Assembly: GCA_937951695.1 (NCBI GenBank)
Contig: CALFBL010000121.1
Coordinates: 1 to 17,349 of the forward strand
Origin: an uncultured Granulosicoccaceae bacterium
GTDB taxonomy: Bacteria; Pseudomonadota; Gammaproteobacteria; Granulosicoccales; Granulosicoccaceae
Direction of reading: 5' to 3'
DNA: 17,349 nucleotides
A model generated the notes under the pieces. That model was given only the letters and a program-made list of their open reading frames with translations, was not told the origin of the DNA and made no database searches. Below are positions 1 to 7,852 of the stretch, piece after piece. How positions within the stretch are numbered: the stretch's first letter is position 1; every line of letters begins with the position of its first letter. A program made the translations under genes and the position numbers.

Positions 1-1985
1 CACTTGCTTCAAAGGCACGTGCGATGGGCGCTGAGATTAATCGATTTACACGCGTTACGGGCTTTGAGCGTACCGACAGTCACGAGTGGTTGGTCAAGAC
101 CGACAAAGGTGACATCACCTGTGAGTACATCGTCAACGCGGGCGGCTATCGTGGCCACGAAGTGTCGGATCTGGCTGGAAAATTTCTGCCCATCGCCACC
201 ATGGAGCACCAGTATCTGGTGACTGAATCGATCCCTGAACTGGAAAATCACCCGGGGTTACTGCCGCTGGTGCGTGACCCCGATGATTCCTATTATTTGC
301 GTCAGGAAAAACAGGGATTGATACTCGGTCCTTATGAGTGGGGTGCCACCCCGCATTGGGCCGACGGCAAGGTGCCCGATAACTTCGCTTACGAACTCTA
401 CCCAGATGATCTGGATCGATTGGAGTGGTACATCGAGCGTGCCTGTGAACGTATGCCGATTCTGGGCACGGTCGGTGTACAGCGTGTGATCAATGGGCCC
501 ATTCCTTACGCGCCCGATGGCTTGCCGTACATCGGTCCGGCGTTCGGGTTACCCAATTTTTTCCACTGCAACAGTTTTAGTTTTGGTATTTGTCAGGGCG
601 GTGGTGCCGGAAAATCCATGGCCGAATACATCATTGACGGAAAACCGGAATGGGATTTATGGTCGGTGGATCCACGGCGCTACACAGAATACGCGGATCA
701 AAAATACGTTGTCGCGCGCGCCACGGAACTGTATCAACGCGAATACGCTATCGCATTCCCGCACGATGAGTGGCCCGCGGGCCGTCCGGCTTTAACCACG
801 CCTGTGTATGAGCGCCTTAAAGCCGATGGTGCGCAGTTCGGTGCCCGCGGTGGATGGGAACGCGCGACGTGGTTTCCGCAAGACGGCGACACAGTAGAGG
901 CAGAAGCGAGCTTCCACCGTGAACATTGGTTTGAACGCGTCGGCGACGAATGCCGACACGTTCGCGCCAAAGTGGGGCTGCTGGACTTAGGCGGCTTTTC
1001 AAAATATGAGGTGGAAGGTGAGGGGGCCGCGGATTGGCTTGATTCGCTGATAGCGGGTAACTTGCCGAAACTGAATCGATTGACGTTATCGTATTTCTGC
1101 GCGCCGGATGGCGGTGTGGTGTGTGAGATGACCATCACGCGTCTGAGTGATGATCATTTCTTGTTGATCACCGCCGCGGCAGCCAAATGGCACGATATGC
1201 AGTGGTTGCAAGAGCGATTGCCTCATGAAAACGATATCTCAGCCAGCACTGTCAATACAATCAAGCTGACCGACATCACGCGCGATTGGGATACTCTGGT
1301 AATTGCAGGTCCGGATGCCCGTAAAGTGTTGCAAAAACTCACCAACAGCAAACTCGACAACGCATCGTTTCCCTGGTTAAGTTATCAGCCGTTACAGATC
1401 GGCGGTACGACTGTGCGCGCGTTGCGGGTGAATTATGTGGGCGAATTAGGTTGGGAATTGCACGTCAACACCTCCAGCACCTTGGCAGTCTACGATGCTT
1501 TGATGGGTGCAGGAGCAGAGTTCAAAATAAGAAACTTTGGCATGTACGCCATGGAATCGATGCGTTTGGAAAAATGCTATCGAGCCTGGAAGGTGGAGTT
1601 AGACAGCGAGTATTCGCCTTTGCGTTCAGGGCTAGATCGATTCGTCAATCTGGATAAGCCAGCGTTCATCGGTAAAGACGCTATTCAGACCGAACTCGAT
1701 GCCGGTCTCCCCGATGTGTTCGTTGCCTTGCTGGTAGACACCGAGGGCGCGGAAGCGATTTACGGTTGTCCGATTCGAGTCGGTGACGACATCGCCGGTT
1801 ATGTTACATCGGGTGGTTATGGTCACTGCATTAAGAGCAGTATTGCTTTGGGCTATTTGCGTACCGATCTGGCCATTCGGGGCACACAGGTTGAAGTGCA
1901 AATTCTAGGCAAGTGGCGCAACGCGGTGGTCGGGCAAGAACCGTTGTTTGATCCATCAAACGAACGGCCTCGCTCGAACGATTAA
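1..1985 (+). CDS. FAD-dependent oxidoreductase/GcvT aminomethyltransferase fusion (dimethylglycine or sarcosine dehydrogenase-like), 5' end missing
   Basis: The reading frame is open from base 3 and the codons before the first ATG at 24 fit the family, so the gene begins upstream of the window. About 660 residues are visible; relatives usually have about 810-860, so the N-terminal FAD GxGxxG region is missing. The visible part starts inside the FAD-binding DAO domain and includes the conserved stretch GPIPYAPDGLPYIGPAFG (about residue 158 counted from the ATG at 24). A linking FAO_M-type region follows (about 218-290), then a GCV_T domain from about 300 (YVGELGWELHV near 475, RLEKCYRAWKVE near 517) and a GcvT C-terminal barrel. 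Known relatives oxidatively demethylate dimethylglycine or sarcosine and pass the one-carbon unit to tetrahydrofolate. The exact substrate cannot be read from the sequence. The gene converges on the GGDEF gene with an 11-base gap. Confidence 0.88.
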   Translation, partial: LASKARAMGAEINRFTRVTGFERTDSHEWLVKTDKGDITCEYIVNAGGYRGHEVSDLAGKFLPIATMEHQYLVTESIPELENHPGLLPLVRDPDDSYYLRQEKQGLILGPYEWGATPHWADGKVPDNFAYELYPDDLDRLEWYIERACERMPILGTVGVQRVINGPIPYAPDGLPYIGPAFGLPNFFHCNSFSFGICQGGGAGKSMAEYIIDGKPEWDLWSVDPRRYTEYADQKYVVARATELYQREYAIAFPHDEWPAGRPALTTPVYERLKADGAQFGARGGWERATWFPQDGDTVEAEASFHREHWFERVGDECRHVRAKVGLLDLGGFSKYEVEGEGAADWLDSLIAGNLPKLNRLTLSYFCAPDGGVVCEMTITRLSDDHFLLITAAAAKWHDMQWLQERLPHENDISASTVNTIKLTDITRDWDTLVIAGPDARKVLQKLTNSKLDNASFPWLSYQPLQIGGTTVRALRVNYVGELGWELHVNTSSTLAVYDALMGAGAEFKIRNFGMYAMESMRLEKCYRAWKVELDSEYSPLRSGLDRFVNLDKPAFIGKDAIQTELDAGLPDVFVALLVDTEGAEAIYGCPIRVGDDIAGYVTSGGYGHCIKSSIALGYLRTDLAIRGTQVEVQILGKWRNAVVGQEPLFDPSNERPRSND

Positions 1986-1996
1986 GAGCGCAGCGT

Positions 1997-3646
1997 TCAG
2001 GCAGACTTTCTTAGCAGTGCTCGTTTATCCAAATCGTTGGATAATCGCTTAACCAAGGTCGCAAGCGGCTGTGCTTGTCCTACGATGGGACCGGAGAACC
2101 GGGTTACACCCACGTGGGCAAGATGTCGAACTTCTGCTTCGGTTTCAGTACCTGAGGCAACGATAGAAGTTCCGTGTTGTTTTGTAATGTTGGCCAAGGC
2201 TTCCAGCGATGCCGCGGCCGGTGTTCCCGGACGCAGATTCCGGCTGAGTTCGCGACCTAAGTAGACCTCGTTGTAATTGACCCGGTGCAAGGGTGCCAGT
2301 ACATCGAGTGTGCTACTGGATATCTCGAAAGCAAGGCCAATATTACTGGCTTCCAAGCGTTCCTTGAATTGCTTTATCTCTGGCCTGTCGTACACATTAC
2401 CAACGCCGTAAAGCAAATAGGTATAGTGCTTGAGTGGGTTGCTCGACAAGGCGTTGACACGCAACAACTCCTCGATTAATTTAGGTGAGCTGATTACAGC
2501 GGACGCTGGCATTGGCATTACAAAGCCCAGGTGGTCAAGCGCGGCTGGCTTAACTTGTGAGGCGGCATACAGGGTATTTATCAATACCCAGCGCGCCAGA
2601 TCGGCACCAGCGTCGAGGCTGTTGGAAGCGCATTCGATTAACTCCTGCGCTTTCATGCCCGGGCAACGACTATCACCGATCGTACGCGGATCCGTCAATA
2701 CCCAATGTTTGACGTTATTACCACGCGAACCAGAGTCTTCGCTGCCGTCGTCTTTTTCAACCTGCAGGAAGGCTATTTTTAATCCGTACAGTTCCTGCTT
2801 GCGTCCATCCTCGGGCTCGTGGCTTCGGTTCTTGCTGGTGAATTTCGCGACGTCTTTGCCAACGCGTTCAAACGTGTGGGGCTCGCCAATGGATTTGCCC
2901 GGTTTGGCTAGATACGCCACGCCACGTCCGGCTTCTTTCGCCGCGTATAACGCTTCATCGGCAATCGCCATTAACTCCGCCGTCTTTTGTTCGGTTTTGT
3001 CGATGTGGACCATTCCGATACTGGTGCCGACGCTGATGCGTTGTCCTTCCCAGTTCAAGCGAAACTTGATCACAAAATCCAGTGCTCGCACCGCGACCGC
3101 TTCGGCGATCTGAGGGTCCGTATCTTGCAGAATGATCGCGAACTCATCGCCACCCAAACGGGCGACCATGTCACGTGGTTTAATGATCCGTGTCAGACCG
3201 CTGGCGATGTCCTTGAGCAGGGCATCACCGGCTGCGTGACCGTGTAGATCGTTTACTGGCTTGAATCGGTCAAGATCGAGCATCATCAGAACATGCTTTG
3301 GGCCGTGCTGATTGACCAGTGCGTCCAGTGTCTGTTCGAACATCCGGCGGTTGGCCACACCGGTTAGTGCATCGTGCATGGCAGCGTGGGTTTCCTCGCC
3401 ACTGGCGTCTAGCAAGACCCGGTTTTTGGTATACAACTTTGCCACCACCTGGCCGAGCCGGCACACAGCTACCGCCGATCCGACCAACAATATCAACGAT
3501 ACCACGCCGGCGATAGAGCGATACAGAAATGGAATCAGCGCTATGGCTGCCACTACCTGACATGCGGCTAGCGTACTCAGACGAACGAGCACACGGCGCT
3601 CATCCTGTCTGTAATTACCCAACAATCGATTGATCTTGGAAAACAC
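1997..3646 (-). CDS. Membrane-anchored GGDEF diguanylate cyclase with degenerate EAL-like C-terminal domain
   Basis: The 549-residue protein has two closely spaced membrane segments (about 22-42 and 46-66) with almost no periplasmic loop. A GGDEF domain follows (about 85-250) with DALTGVANRR, LDLDRFKPVND and an intact GGDEF signature at 165-169. GGDEF proteins of this type make cyclic di-GMP from GTP at the inner membrane. The inhibitory I-site RxxD is altered to KPRD (156-159). Residues about 285-535 follow the pattern of an EAL phosphodiesterase, but the catalytic motifs are gone: the DDFGTG position reads EISSST (441-446) and the KID position reads EVY (460-462). Phosphodiesterase activity is therefore unlikely. 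The start is GTG at 3646, preceded by an AAGGA-type ribosome site (plus-strand TCCTT just beyond). It is probably monocistronic, since the upstream neighbour is divergent and the downstream one convergent. Confidence 0.9.
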   Translation of the reverse strand: MFSKINRLLGNYRQDERRVLVRLSTLAACQVVAAIALIPFLYRSIAGVVSLILLVGSAVAVCRLGQVVAKLYTKNRVLLDASGEETHAAMHDALTGVANRRMFEQTLDALVNQHGPKHVLMMLDLDRFKPVNDLHGHAAGDALLKDIASGLTRIIKPRDMVARLGGDEFAIILQDTDPQIAEAVAVRALDFVIKFRLNWEGQRISVGTSIGMVHIDKTEQKTAELMAIADEALYAAKEAGRGVAYLAKPGKSIGEPHTFERVGKDVAKFTSKNRSHEPEDGRKQELYGLKIAFLQVEKDDGSEDSGSRGNNVKHWVLTDPRTIGDSRCPGMKAQELIECASNSLDAGADLARWVLINTLYAASQVKPAALDHLGFVMPMPASAVISSPKLIEELLRVNALSSNPLKHYTYLLYGVGNVYDRPEIKQFKERLEASNIGLAFEISSSTLDVLAPLHRVNYNEVYLGRELSRNLRPGTPAAASLEALANITKQHGTSIVASGTETEAEVRHLAHVGVTRFSGPIVGQAQPLATLVKRLSNDLDKRALLRKSA

Positions 3647-3672
3647 GCGATTATCAGTCCTTCATAGTTGCT

Positions 3673-3698
3673 CGAATAAACCGCGATAAACCAGCGGT
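3673..3698. promoter_or_regulatory. Tandem 10-base repeat and small dyad in the leader of the GGDEF gene
   Basis: CGAATAAACC (3673-3682) is followed directly by GCGATAAACC (3683-3692), giving ATAAACC twice with a 10-base period, about one helical turn. The overlapping arms ACCGC (3680-3684) and GCGGT (3694-3698) could form a small hairpin. The element lies about 27-52 bases upstream of the GTG start at 3646 (minus strand), where an operator or leader structure would be expected. Function is inferred from position only. Confidence 0.3.
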
Positions 3699-3741
3699 CT
3701 TCCTATGCCACTGTTAACGGCTGTTTCAGCATTTTCTATAA

Positions 3742-3788
3742 AGCCTGACTGCGTTGAACAGCGCTAGCTTTCAGGCTGGTCTTCAGGC
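3742..3788. repeat. TTCAGGC repeat cluster (one inverted, two direct copies)
   Basis: AGCCTGA at 3742-3748 is the exact inverse of TCAGGCT at 3771-3777, with a 22-base spacer. A further TTCAGGC at 3782-3788 repeats the one at 3770-3776 in direct orientation at 12-base spacing. The cluster lies about 100-140 bases upstream of the GGDEF start. It could be a regulator-binding array or chance. Confidence 0.3.
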
Positions 3789-3917
3789 GTGAGACACACG
3801 TCACCAAAACTGAAATCACGATATCCAGAGATTTATGCAGTTGATGTCGTCCACCGTTACGACCTCCGCTAATGTACTGGAAGATGCCGTTTCAGTATTG
3901 GTTTATTATTGGTTTTA

Positions 3918-4056
3918 GGTGCAATTCGATGCGCTTGAAGCGTCTCTGGCGGGCACAATTGGGTCGCGGAGCTCACAGACCACCGGTTCTGGCGTTGAGT
4001 CTGAACTGCCTGCGTGTATAGTTAAACCCAGCTTTTGTGGTCGATTGCACCCAATT
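3918..4056. repeat. Two interleaved 8-base inverted repeats upstream of the transporter operon
   Basis: GGTGCAAT (3918-3925) is matched by ATTGCACC (4044-4051), and AATTGGGT (3957-3964) by ACCCAATT (4049-4056). The two right arms overlap, so one 13-base stretch at 4044-4056 pairs with two separate left arms. The arms are short, and chance is possible. Confidence 0.25.
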
Positions 4057-4218
4057 CGGTTAGTAATACGTTCAGATAATCGGCTTTCTAACCTCGACTT
4101 AAGTGTACGCCGTCGCTTACGAGCAGTTGTTAGCTGACTGACACCGAAGCAAAGCGTTACCCTTACACACAGCGCGGATGATACGAAGCCTTAAACTTTT
4201 GCACCACGAGAAAATAAT

Positions 4219-5832
4219 ATGACAGACCATTTGAAGAGAGAGATCAAAGAAGCCCTGATAAGGGACGCCAAGACCGGATCGATGAGCCGGCGCCAGTTTT
4301 TGACCTACAGCATGGCAGCAGGCATGAGTGTCTCAGCGGCCTCTGGGCTTTGGACCAGTGACGTCTCGGCGGCGACGCCCAAGCAGGGCGGGAAATTTCG
4401 GATCGGTGTACACGATTCAAACACCTCTGACACGTTCGACCCGGGCACCTACGTCAGTGTTGGACAGATACAGCTGTCGCACACGCACCGCAGTTATCTA
4501 ACAGAAATCACCCCAGAGAACGGTCTTGGCCCGGACATGGCCACCGAATGGAGCGCGACGCCGGACGCTGCGACTTGGACGTTTAAACTTGCCGAGAATG
4601 CAACCTTCCATGACGGTCGGAAATTTACTGCCAAAGACGCCATTGCCTCGTTAAACCACCATCGTGGTGAAAGCTCAACTTCAGCGGTTAAATCCTTGCT
4701 CGATTCTGTGGTAGACATCAAGGCCGATGGCGAGTACACCATCGTTATCGAATTGAACCAGGGTTTTGCAGATTTGCCTTGGGTGATGACGGACTACCAC
4801 TTCGTGATGTTGCCAGCGAAAGACGATGGCACCATTGAATGGGAATCGGGCATCGGTGCTGGTCCTTATAAAATCGTTAGCCATGAGCCAGGTATCGGCA
4901 CTGAGCTAGTAAAGCACGATGGTTGGCACCGCGAAGGCGCGTACTTCGATGAAATTCAGTTCATCACCTTGAATGATCCTAACGCACGTCAAACCGCCTT
5001 GATCACTGGAGAAGTCGATTCCATTACGTCGGTCGATCTAAAGACCATGGCGTTGATGCAACGCAACCCGGACATTTTGGTCGACAACATCCCCAGTGGT
5101 TCTGCGATTACTCTACCGATGTTCACTGACCAGGCACCGTTTGACAATGTAGACGTGCGTCTTGCACTGAAATACGCCATCGATCGGGATGAGTTGGTTG
5201 AGAAAATTATGTTTGGTACCGCGACAGCCGGTGATGATTACCACGTATCTCCTGGTATGCCTTATGCGCCGACCGATATCGAGCGTCGTCCGTACGACCC
5301 TGACAAAGCGGCCTTTCATTTAAAGAAAGCGGGTTTGAGTTCATTAGACATTGAACTGTCTGCTGCAGACAGCGTACTGCCAGGAGCTGTGGATATGTGC
5401 GTGCTCTACAGTGAACAAGCCAAAAAAGCCGGTATCAACATCAAACCGGTCCGCGAGGCCAACGACGGCTACTGGTCGGATGTCTGGTTGAAGAAGCCGT
5501 TTGTTTTCGTCAAATGGGGTGCGCGCCCAACACCGGATCAGATGTTCAGCATCGCGTATAAAGATGATGCGCCTTGGAATGAATCCCATTGGCAGAACGC
5601 TCGCTTTAACGAACTTTTATTGGAGGCGAAAGCAGAGCTCGATGACACCTTACGAGCTGAGATGTATCACGAGATGTGCCAGTTGGCTCGTGATGACGGT
5701 GGTACAGTTATTCCGTTTTTTGCAAATTTTGTCTACGCCCGCAACAAGAATATCGGCCACGGTGAAGCTGTTTCGTCGGCTTGGGAAAACGACGGTGCTC
5801 GCAGCGCGCATCGCTGGTGGTTTGCGAGCTAA
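4219..5832 (+). CDS. ABC transporter substrate-binding protein, family 5 (DppA/OppA type), Tat-exported
   Basis: This 537-residue protein is the expected periplasmic receptor of the transporter encoded downstream. A twin-arginine signal is visible: SRRQFL at 23-28, then a hydrophobic stretch, with likely cleavage near residue 51 (VSA before ATPKQGG). The mature part follows the SBP_bac_5 pattern: LGPDMATEWSATPDAATWTF, FHDGRKFTAKDAIAS, GAGPYKIV, DVRLALKYAIDRDELV and YDPDKAAFHLKKAG. Family members bind di- or oligopeptides, but several subgroups bind oligosaccharides, opines, nickel or other solutes, so the ligand is not assigned. The ATG is preceded by GAG at 4208-4210 with an 8-base spacer. 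The long N-terminal region before the arginine pair (22 residues) is common in Tat signals. Folding before export through Tat, rather than Sec, is inferred from the motif. Confidence 0.93.
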   Translation: MTDHLKREIKEALIRDAKTGSMSRRQFLTYSMAAGMSVSAASGLWTSDVSAATPKQGGKFRIGVHDSNTSDTFDPGTYVSVGQIQLSHTHRSYLTEITPENGLGPDMATEWSATPDAATWTFKLAENATFHDGRKFTAKDAIASLNHHRGESSTSAVKSLLDSVVDIKADGEYTIVIELNQGFADLPWVMTDYHFVMLPAKDDGTIEWESGIGAGPYKIVSHEPGIGTELVKHDGWHREGAYFDEIQFITLNDPNARQTALITGEVDSITSVDLKTMALMQRNPDILVDNIPSGSAITLPMFTDQAPFDNVDVRLALKYAIDRDELVEKIMFGTATAGDDYHVSPGMPYAPTDIERRPYDPDKAAFHLKKAGLSSLDIELSAADSVLPGAVDMCVLYSEQAKKAGINIKPVREANDGYWSDVWLKKPFVFVKWGARPTPDQMFSIAYKDDAPWNESHWQNARFNELLLEAKAELDDTLRAEMYHEMCQLARDDGGTVIPFFANFVYARNKNIGHGEAVSSAWENDGARSAHRWWFAS

Positions 5833-5859
5833 GGTCTAACATAGGAAGGTTGTATACAA

Positions 5860-5896
5860 ACAGGGCCTGACACACAGTTTGTGTGGCAGGCCCTGT
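5860..5896 (+). terminator. Strong stem-loop between binding-protein and permease genes (probable mRNA-stabilising or partial terminator)
   Basis: ACAGGGCCTG (5860-5869) pairs perfectly with CAGGCCCTGT (5887-5896). Inside, after one A-G mismatch, six more pairs form around a GTT loop. No run of T follows, only a short TTT, so full Rho-independent termination is unlikely. Such hairpins are common after binding-protein genes in ABC operons. There they protect the upstream message and lower expression of the permeases relative to the receptor. That role is inferred here. Confidence 0.75.
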
Positions 5897-5936
5897 ATCG
5901 TTTCCGCGGTAGTAAATCACAGGTGGTATAGCGCTT

Positions 5937-6893
5937 ATGTTGGATGTTTTTAGCATCGTGGCAAAGCGATTGGGCTTTGGGCTTATAACGCTTCTCGTCA
6001 TATCGTTAATCATTTTCATAGCAGTGGAGTTACTTCCTGGCGATATCGCCCAAGCCGTGTTAGGACAGGGTGCAACCGAGAGTAACCTGGCGGCGCTAAG
6101 AGCCGAGCTCGGGCTGAACGACCCAGCACCGATGCGCTACTTCAATTGGTTAAAGGGCGCTGTGGTCGGTGACTTTGGCGTCTCTCTGGTCAGTAAGGAA
6201 TCGGTCACTGACTCCATCACCCCGCGTTTTGTCAACACATTGATGTTGGCGTTGTACGCCGCCGTCATCGCCGTTCCAGTAGCGATTTCGCTGGGTGTTC
6301 TCGTGGCGCTGTTTCGAAACACCTTGTTTGACCGCATCGCCAACGTGCTAACGTTCACATCCATTTCATCGCCAGAGTTTTTTCTAGGTTACATCCTGAT
6401 TTTGTATTTTTCGGTAAAGACCGGTTGGTTCCCATCGATCGCCACAGTCAGTCCTGAAATGCCCTTGTTTGAACGATTGGAGCGCACCTTTCTTCCCGCG
6501 CTCACGCTGGTTTTGGTTGTGGTCGCGCACATGATGCGAATGACACGGGCAGCTATCATTAATCTGCTGGCCTCGCCATACATTGAGATGGCCAAGCTAA
6601 AAGGCACACCGGCCTGGAAAGTCATCGTTCGACACGCCTTGCCGAATTCCTGGGCACCGATCATCAACGTGGTGGCGCTGAACCTTGCCTATCTGGTTAC
6701 GGGTGTGGTTCTGGTGGAGGTGGTGTTTGTGTATCCCGGCATCGGCCAGCTTCTGGTAGATGCGGTTAGTAAGCGGGATTTCCCGGTTGTTCAAGCCTGC
6801 TCCTTAATCTTCGCAGCAACCTTTATTTTGTTAAATCTGGCAGCGGATGTGGGGTCGATTTTAACGAACCCTCGTTTGCGGCATCCGAAGTAG
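5937..6893 (+). CDS. ABC transporter permease, DppB/OppB type
   Basis: The 318-residue inner-membrane protein forms one half of the translocation pore. It opens with the typical DppB first helix and ELLPGD motif (about 11-36). The conserved segment LRAELGLNDPAPMRYFNWLKGAVVGDFGVSL comes next as two blocks: the LGLNDP part near 58-63 and the GDFG part near 77-80. The BPD_transp_1 region has about five further membrane segments. The EAA-like loop that contacts the ATPase is around 215-240 (EMAKLKGTPAWKVIVRHALP), followed by VFVYPGIGQLLVDAV. The ATG has AGGTGG at 5921-5926 with a 10-base spacer. It lies 104 bases after the binding-protein gene, with the stem-loop between, and 9 bases before the second permease, so the three genes are very likely one transcript. 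Substrate identity is set by the binding protein. Confidence 0.94.
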   Translation: MLDVFSIVAKRLGFGLITLLVISLIIFIAVELLPGDIAQAVLGQGATESNLAALRAELGLNDPAPMRYFNWLKGAVVGDFGVSLVSKESVTDSITPRFVNTLMLALYAAVIAVPVAISLGVLVALFRNTLFDRIANVLTFTSISSPEFFLGYILILYFSVKTGWFPSIATVSPEMPLFERLERTFLPALTLVLVVVAHMMRMTRAAIINLLASPYIEMAKLKGTPAWKVIVRHALPNSWAPIINVVALNLAYLVTGVVLVEVVFVYPGIGQLLVDAVSKRDFPVVQACSLIFAATFILLNLAADVGSILTNPRLRHPK

Positions 6894-6902
6894 AGGGCGG
6901 GT

Positions 6903-7847
6903 ATGGAATTCTTACACGGTTGGATGCCAGCGTTTATGGTGCTCGCGACCATTGCCGGGGTGTTATTGGCCGCGGTGGCGATGTCATGGTTGTTTAGAGC
7001 ATTATTGGTATGGGTGCTGCCAGGTGAGGGCTCAAAGGTTATGCGCTCAGCGCCTCTAACCGCTTCATTTGGGCTATTCGTTATTATCCTGTATGCACTG
7101 GCGGGAATTTTTGCGCCTTGGGTAGCGCCCTATGGTGAGTCTGAAGTTATCGCATCATCGTTCGCACCAGCCGATGACAAGATGTTGTTGGGCGCAGATC
7201 AACTGGGTCGAGACATGTTCAGTCGCGTCATATTTGGCGCTCGTAATACAGTGGGTATTGCGCTAATCGCAACCAGTCTTGCGTTTTTAATGGGCGCGAC
7301 CGCCGGTTTAATCGCGGCAACGCGAGGTGGATGGATGGATCAAATCCTCGGCCGTTTTGCGGACGTTATCATGTCGATTCCGTCGTTGATTTTCTCGTTG
7401 CTGCTGCTCAGTATTTTCGGCACCAGCGCGTTCGTGTTAATCGTGATAATCGCGGTGATCTACGCACCGAGAGTGTTCCGACTGACGCGAGCGGTGTCAG
7501 GGGATGTGGTGGTGATGGATTACATCGAGGCTGCGAGGCTTCGAGGCGAGGGCTTGTGGTATCTCATTCGAAAAGAGATCTTACCCAATTCCAAAGCGCC
7601 ATTGATAGCAGAGTTCGGGCTTGAATTTTGTTTCGTCTTTCTCTTGATCGCGGGTCTGTCCTTTCTCGGATTAGGCATTCAGCCGCCGACGGCGGACTGG
7701 GGTTCCATGGTTCGTGATAATGCCACGCTGATTTCGTTTGGTGAAATTACGCCCTTGATTCCAGCCGCTGCCATATCGTTATTAACGGTGGCGGTTAACT
7801 TTGTTGTTGACTGGATGCTGTATCGCTCCTCCGGTCTGAAGGATTGA
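6903..7847 (+). CDS. ABC transporter permease, DppC/OppC type, with extra N-terminal membrane segment
   Basis: The 314-residue inner-membrane protein is the partner permease. The DppC hallmarks are GADQLGRDMFSRVIFGARN (about 98-116), the EAA loop DYIEAARLRGEG with KEILPN (about 205-228), and GLSFLGLGIQPPTADWGSMV (about 250-269). It also has a hydrophobic stretch at about residues 10-38, before the usual first OppC_N helix (about 50-72). Standard members such as E. coli DppC have a soluble N-terminus there, so a seventh membrane segment is predicted. The ATG at 6903 sits just after a purine-rich GAGGG overlapping the stop of the previous gene. The stop codon overlaps the following region by translational coupling (TGATG at 7845-7849). 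Confidence 0.93.
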   Translation: MEFLHGWMPAFMVLATIAGVLLAAVAMSWLFRALLVWVLPGEGSKVMRSAPLTASFGLFVIILYALAGIFAPWVAPYGESEVIASSFAPADDKMLLGADQLGRDMFSRVIFGARNTVGIALIATSLAFLMGATAGLIAATRGGWMDQILGRFADVIMSIPSLIFSLLLLSIFGTSAFVLIVIIAVIYAPRVFRLTRAVSGDVVVMDYIEAARLRGEGLWYLIRKEILPNSKAPLIAEFGLEFCFVFLLIAGLSFLGLGIQPPTADWGSMVRDNATLISFGEITPLIPAAAISLLTVAVNFVVDWMLYRSSGLKD

Positions 7848-7852
7848 TGACG

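Larger units (their letters stand above)
3647..4218. other. 572-base intergenic region between divergent genes, probably carrying both promoters
   Basis: No convincing gene is present. A 72-codon open frame at 3919-4137 has no recognisable protein pattern and no good ribosome site. The region lies between the divergent GGDEF gene and the transporter operon, so both promoters should be here, but I could not pick a confident -35/-10 pair. It contains a 10-base tandem repeat (3673-3692), a set of TTCAGGC repeats (3742-3788) and dispersed inverted repeats (3918-4056), described separately. Confidence 0.6.

Noticed and set aside
734..1138. 134-codon minus-strand open frame inside the FAD/GcvT gene
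   Set aside because: Shadow of the conserved plus-strand gene; biased composition and no family match.
2430..3113. 227-codon open frame antisense to the GGDEF gene
   Set aside because: It is fully inside a clearly conserved coding gene on the other strand and its translation has no domain pattern.
3919..4137. 72-codon plus-strand open frame in the large intergenic region
   Set aside because: No recognisable domain, no good ribosome site, and composition typical of chance; it also lies across the repeat-bearing region.
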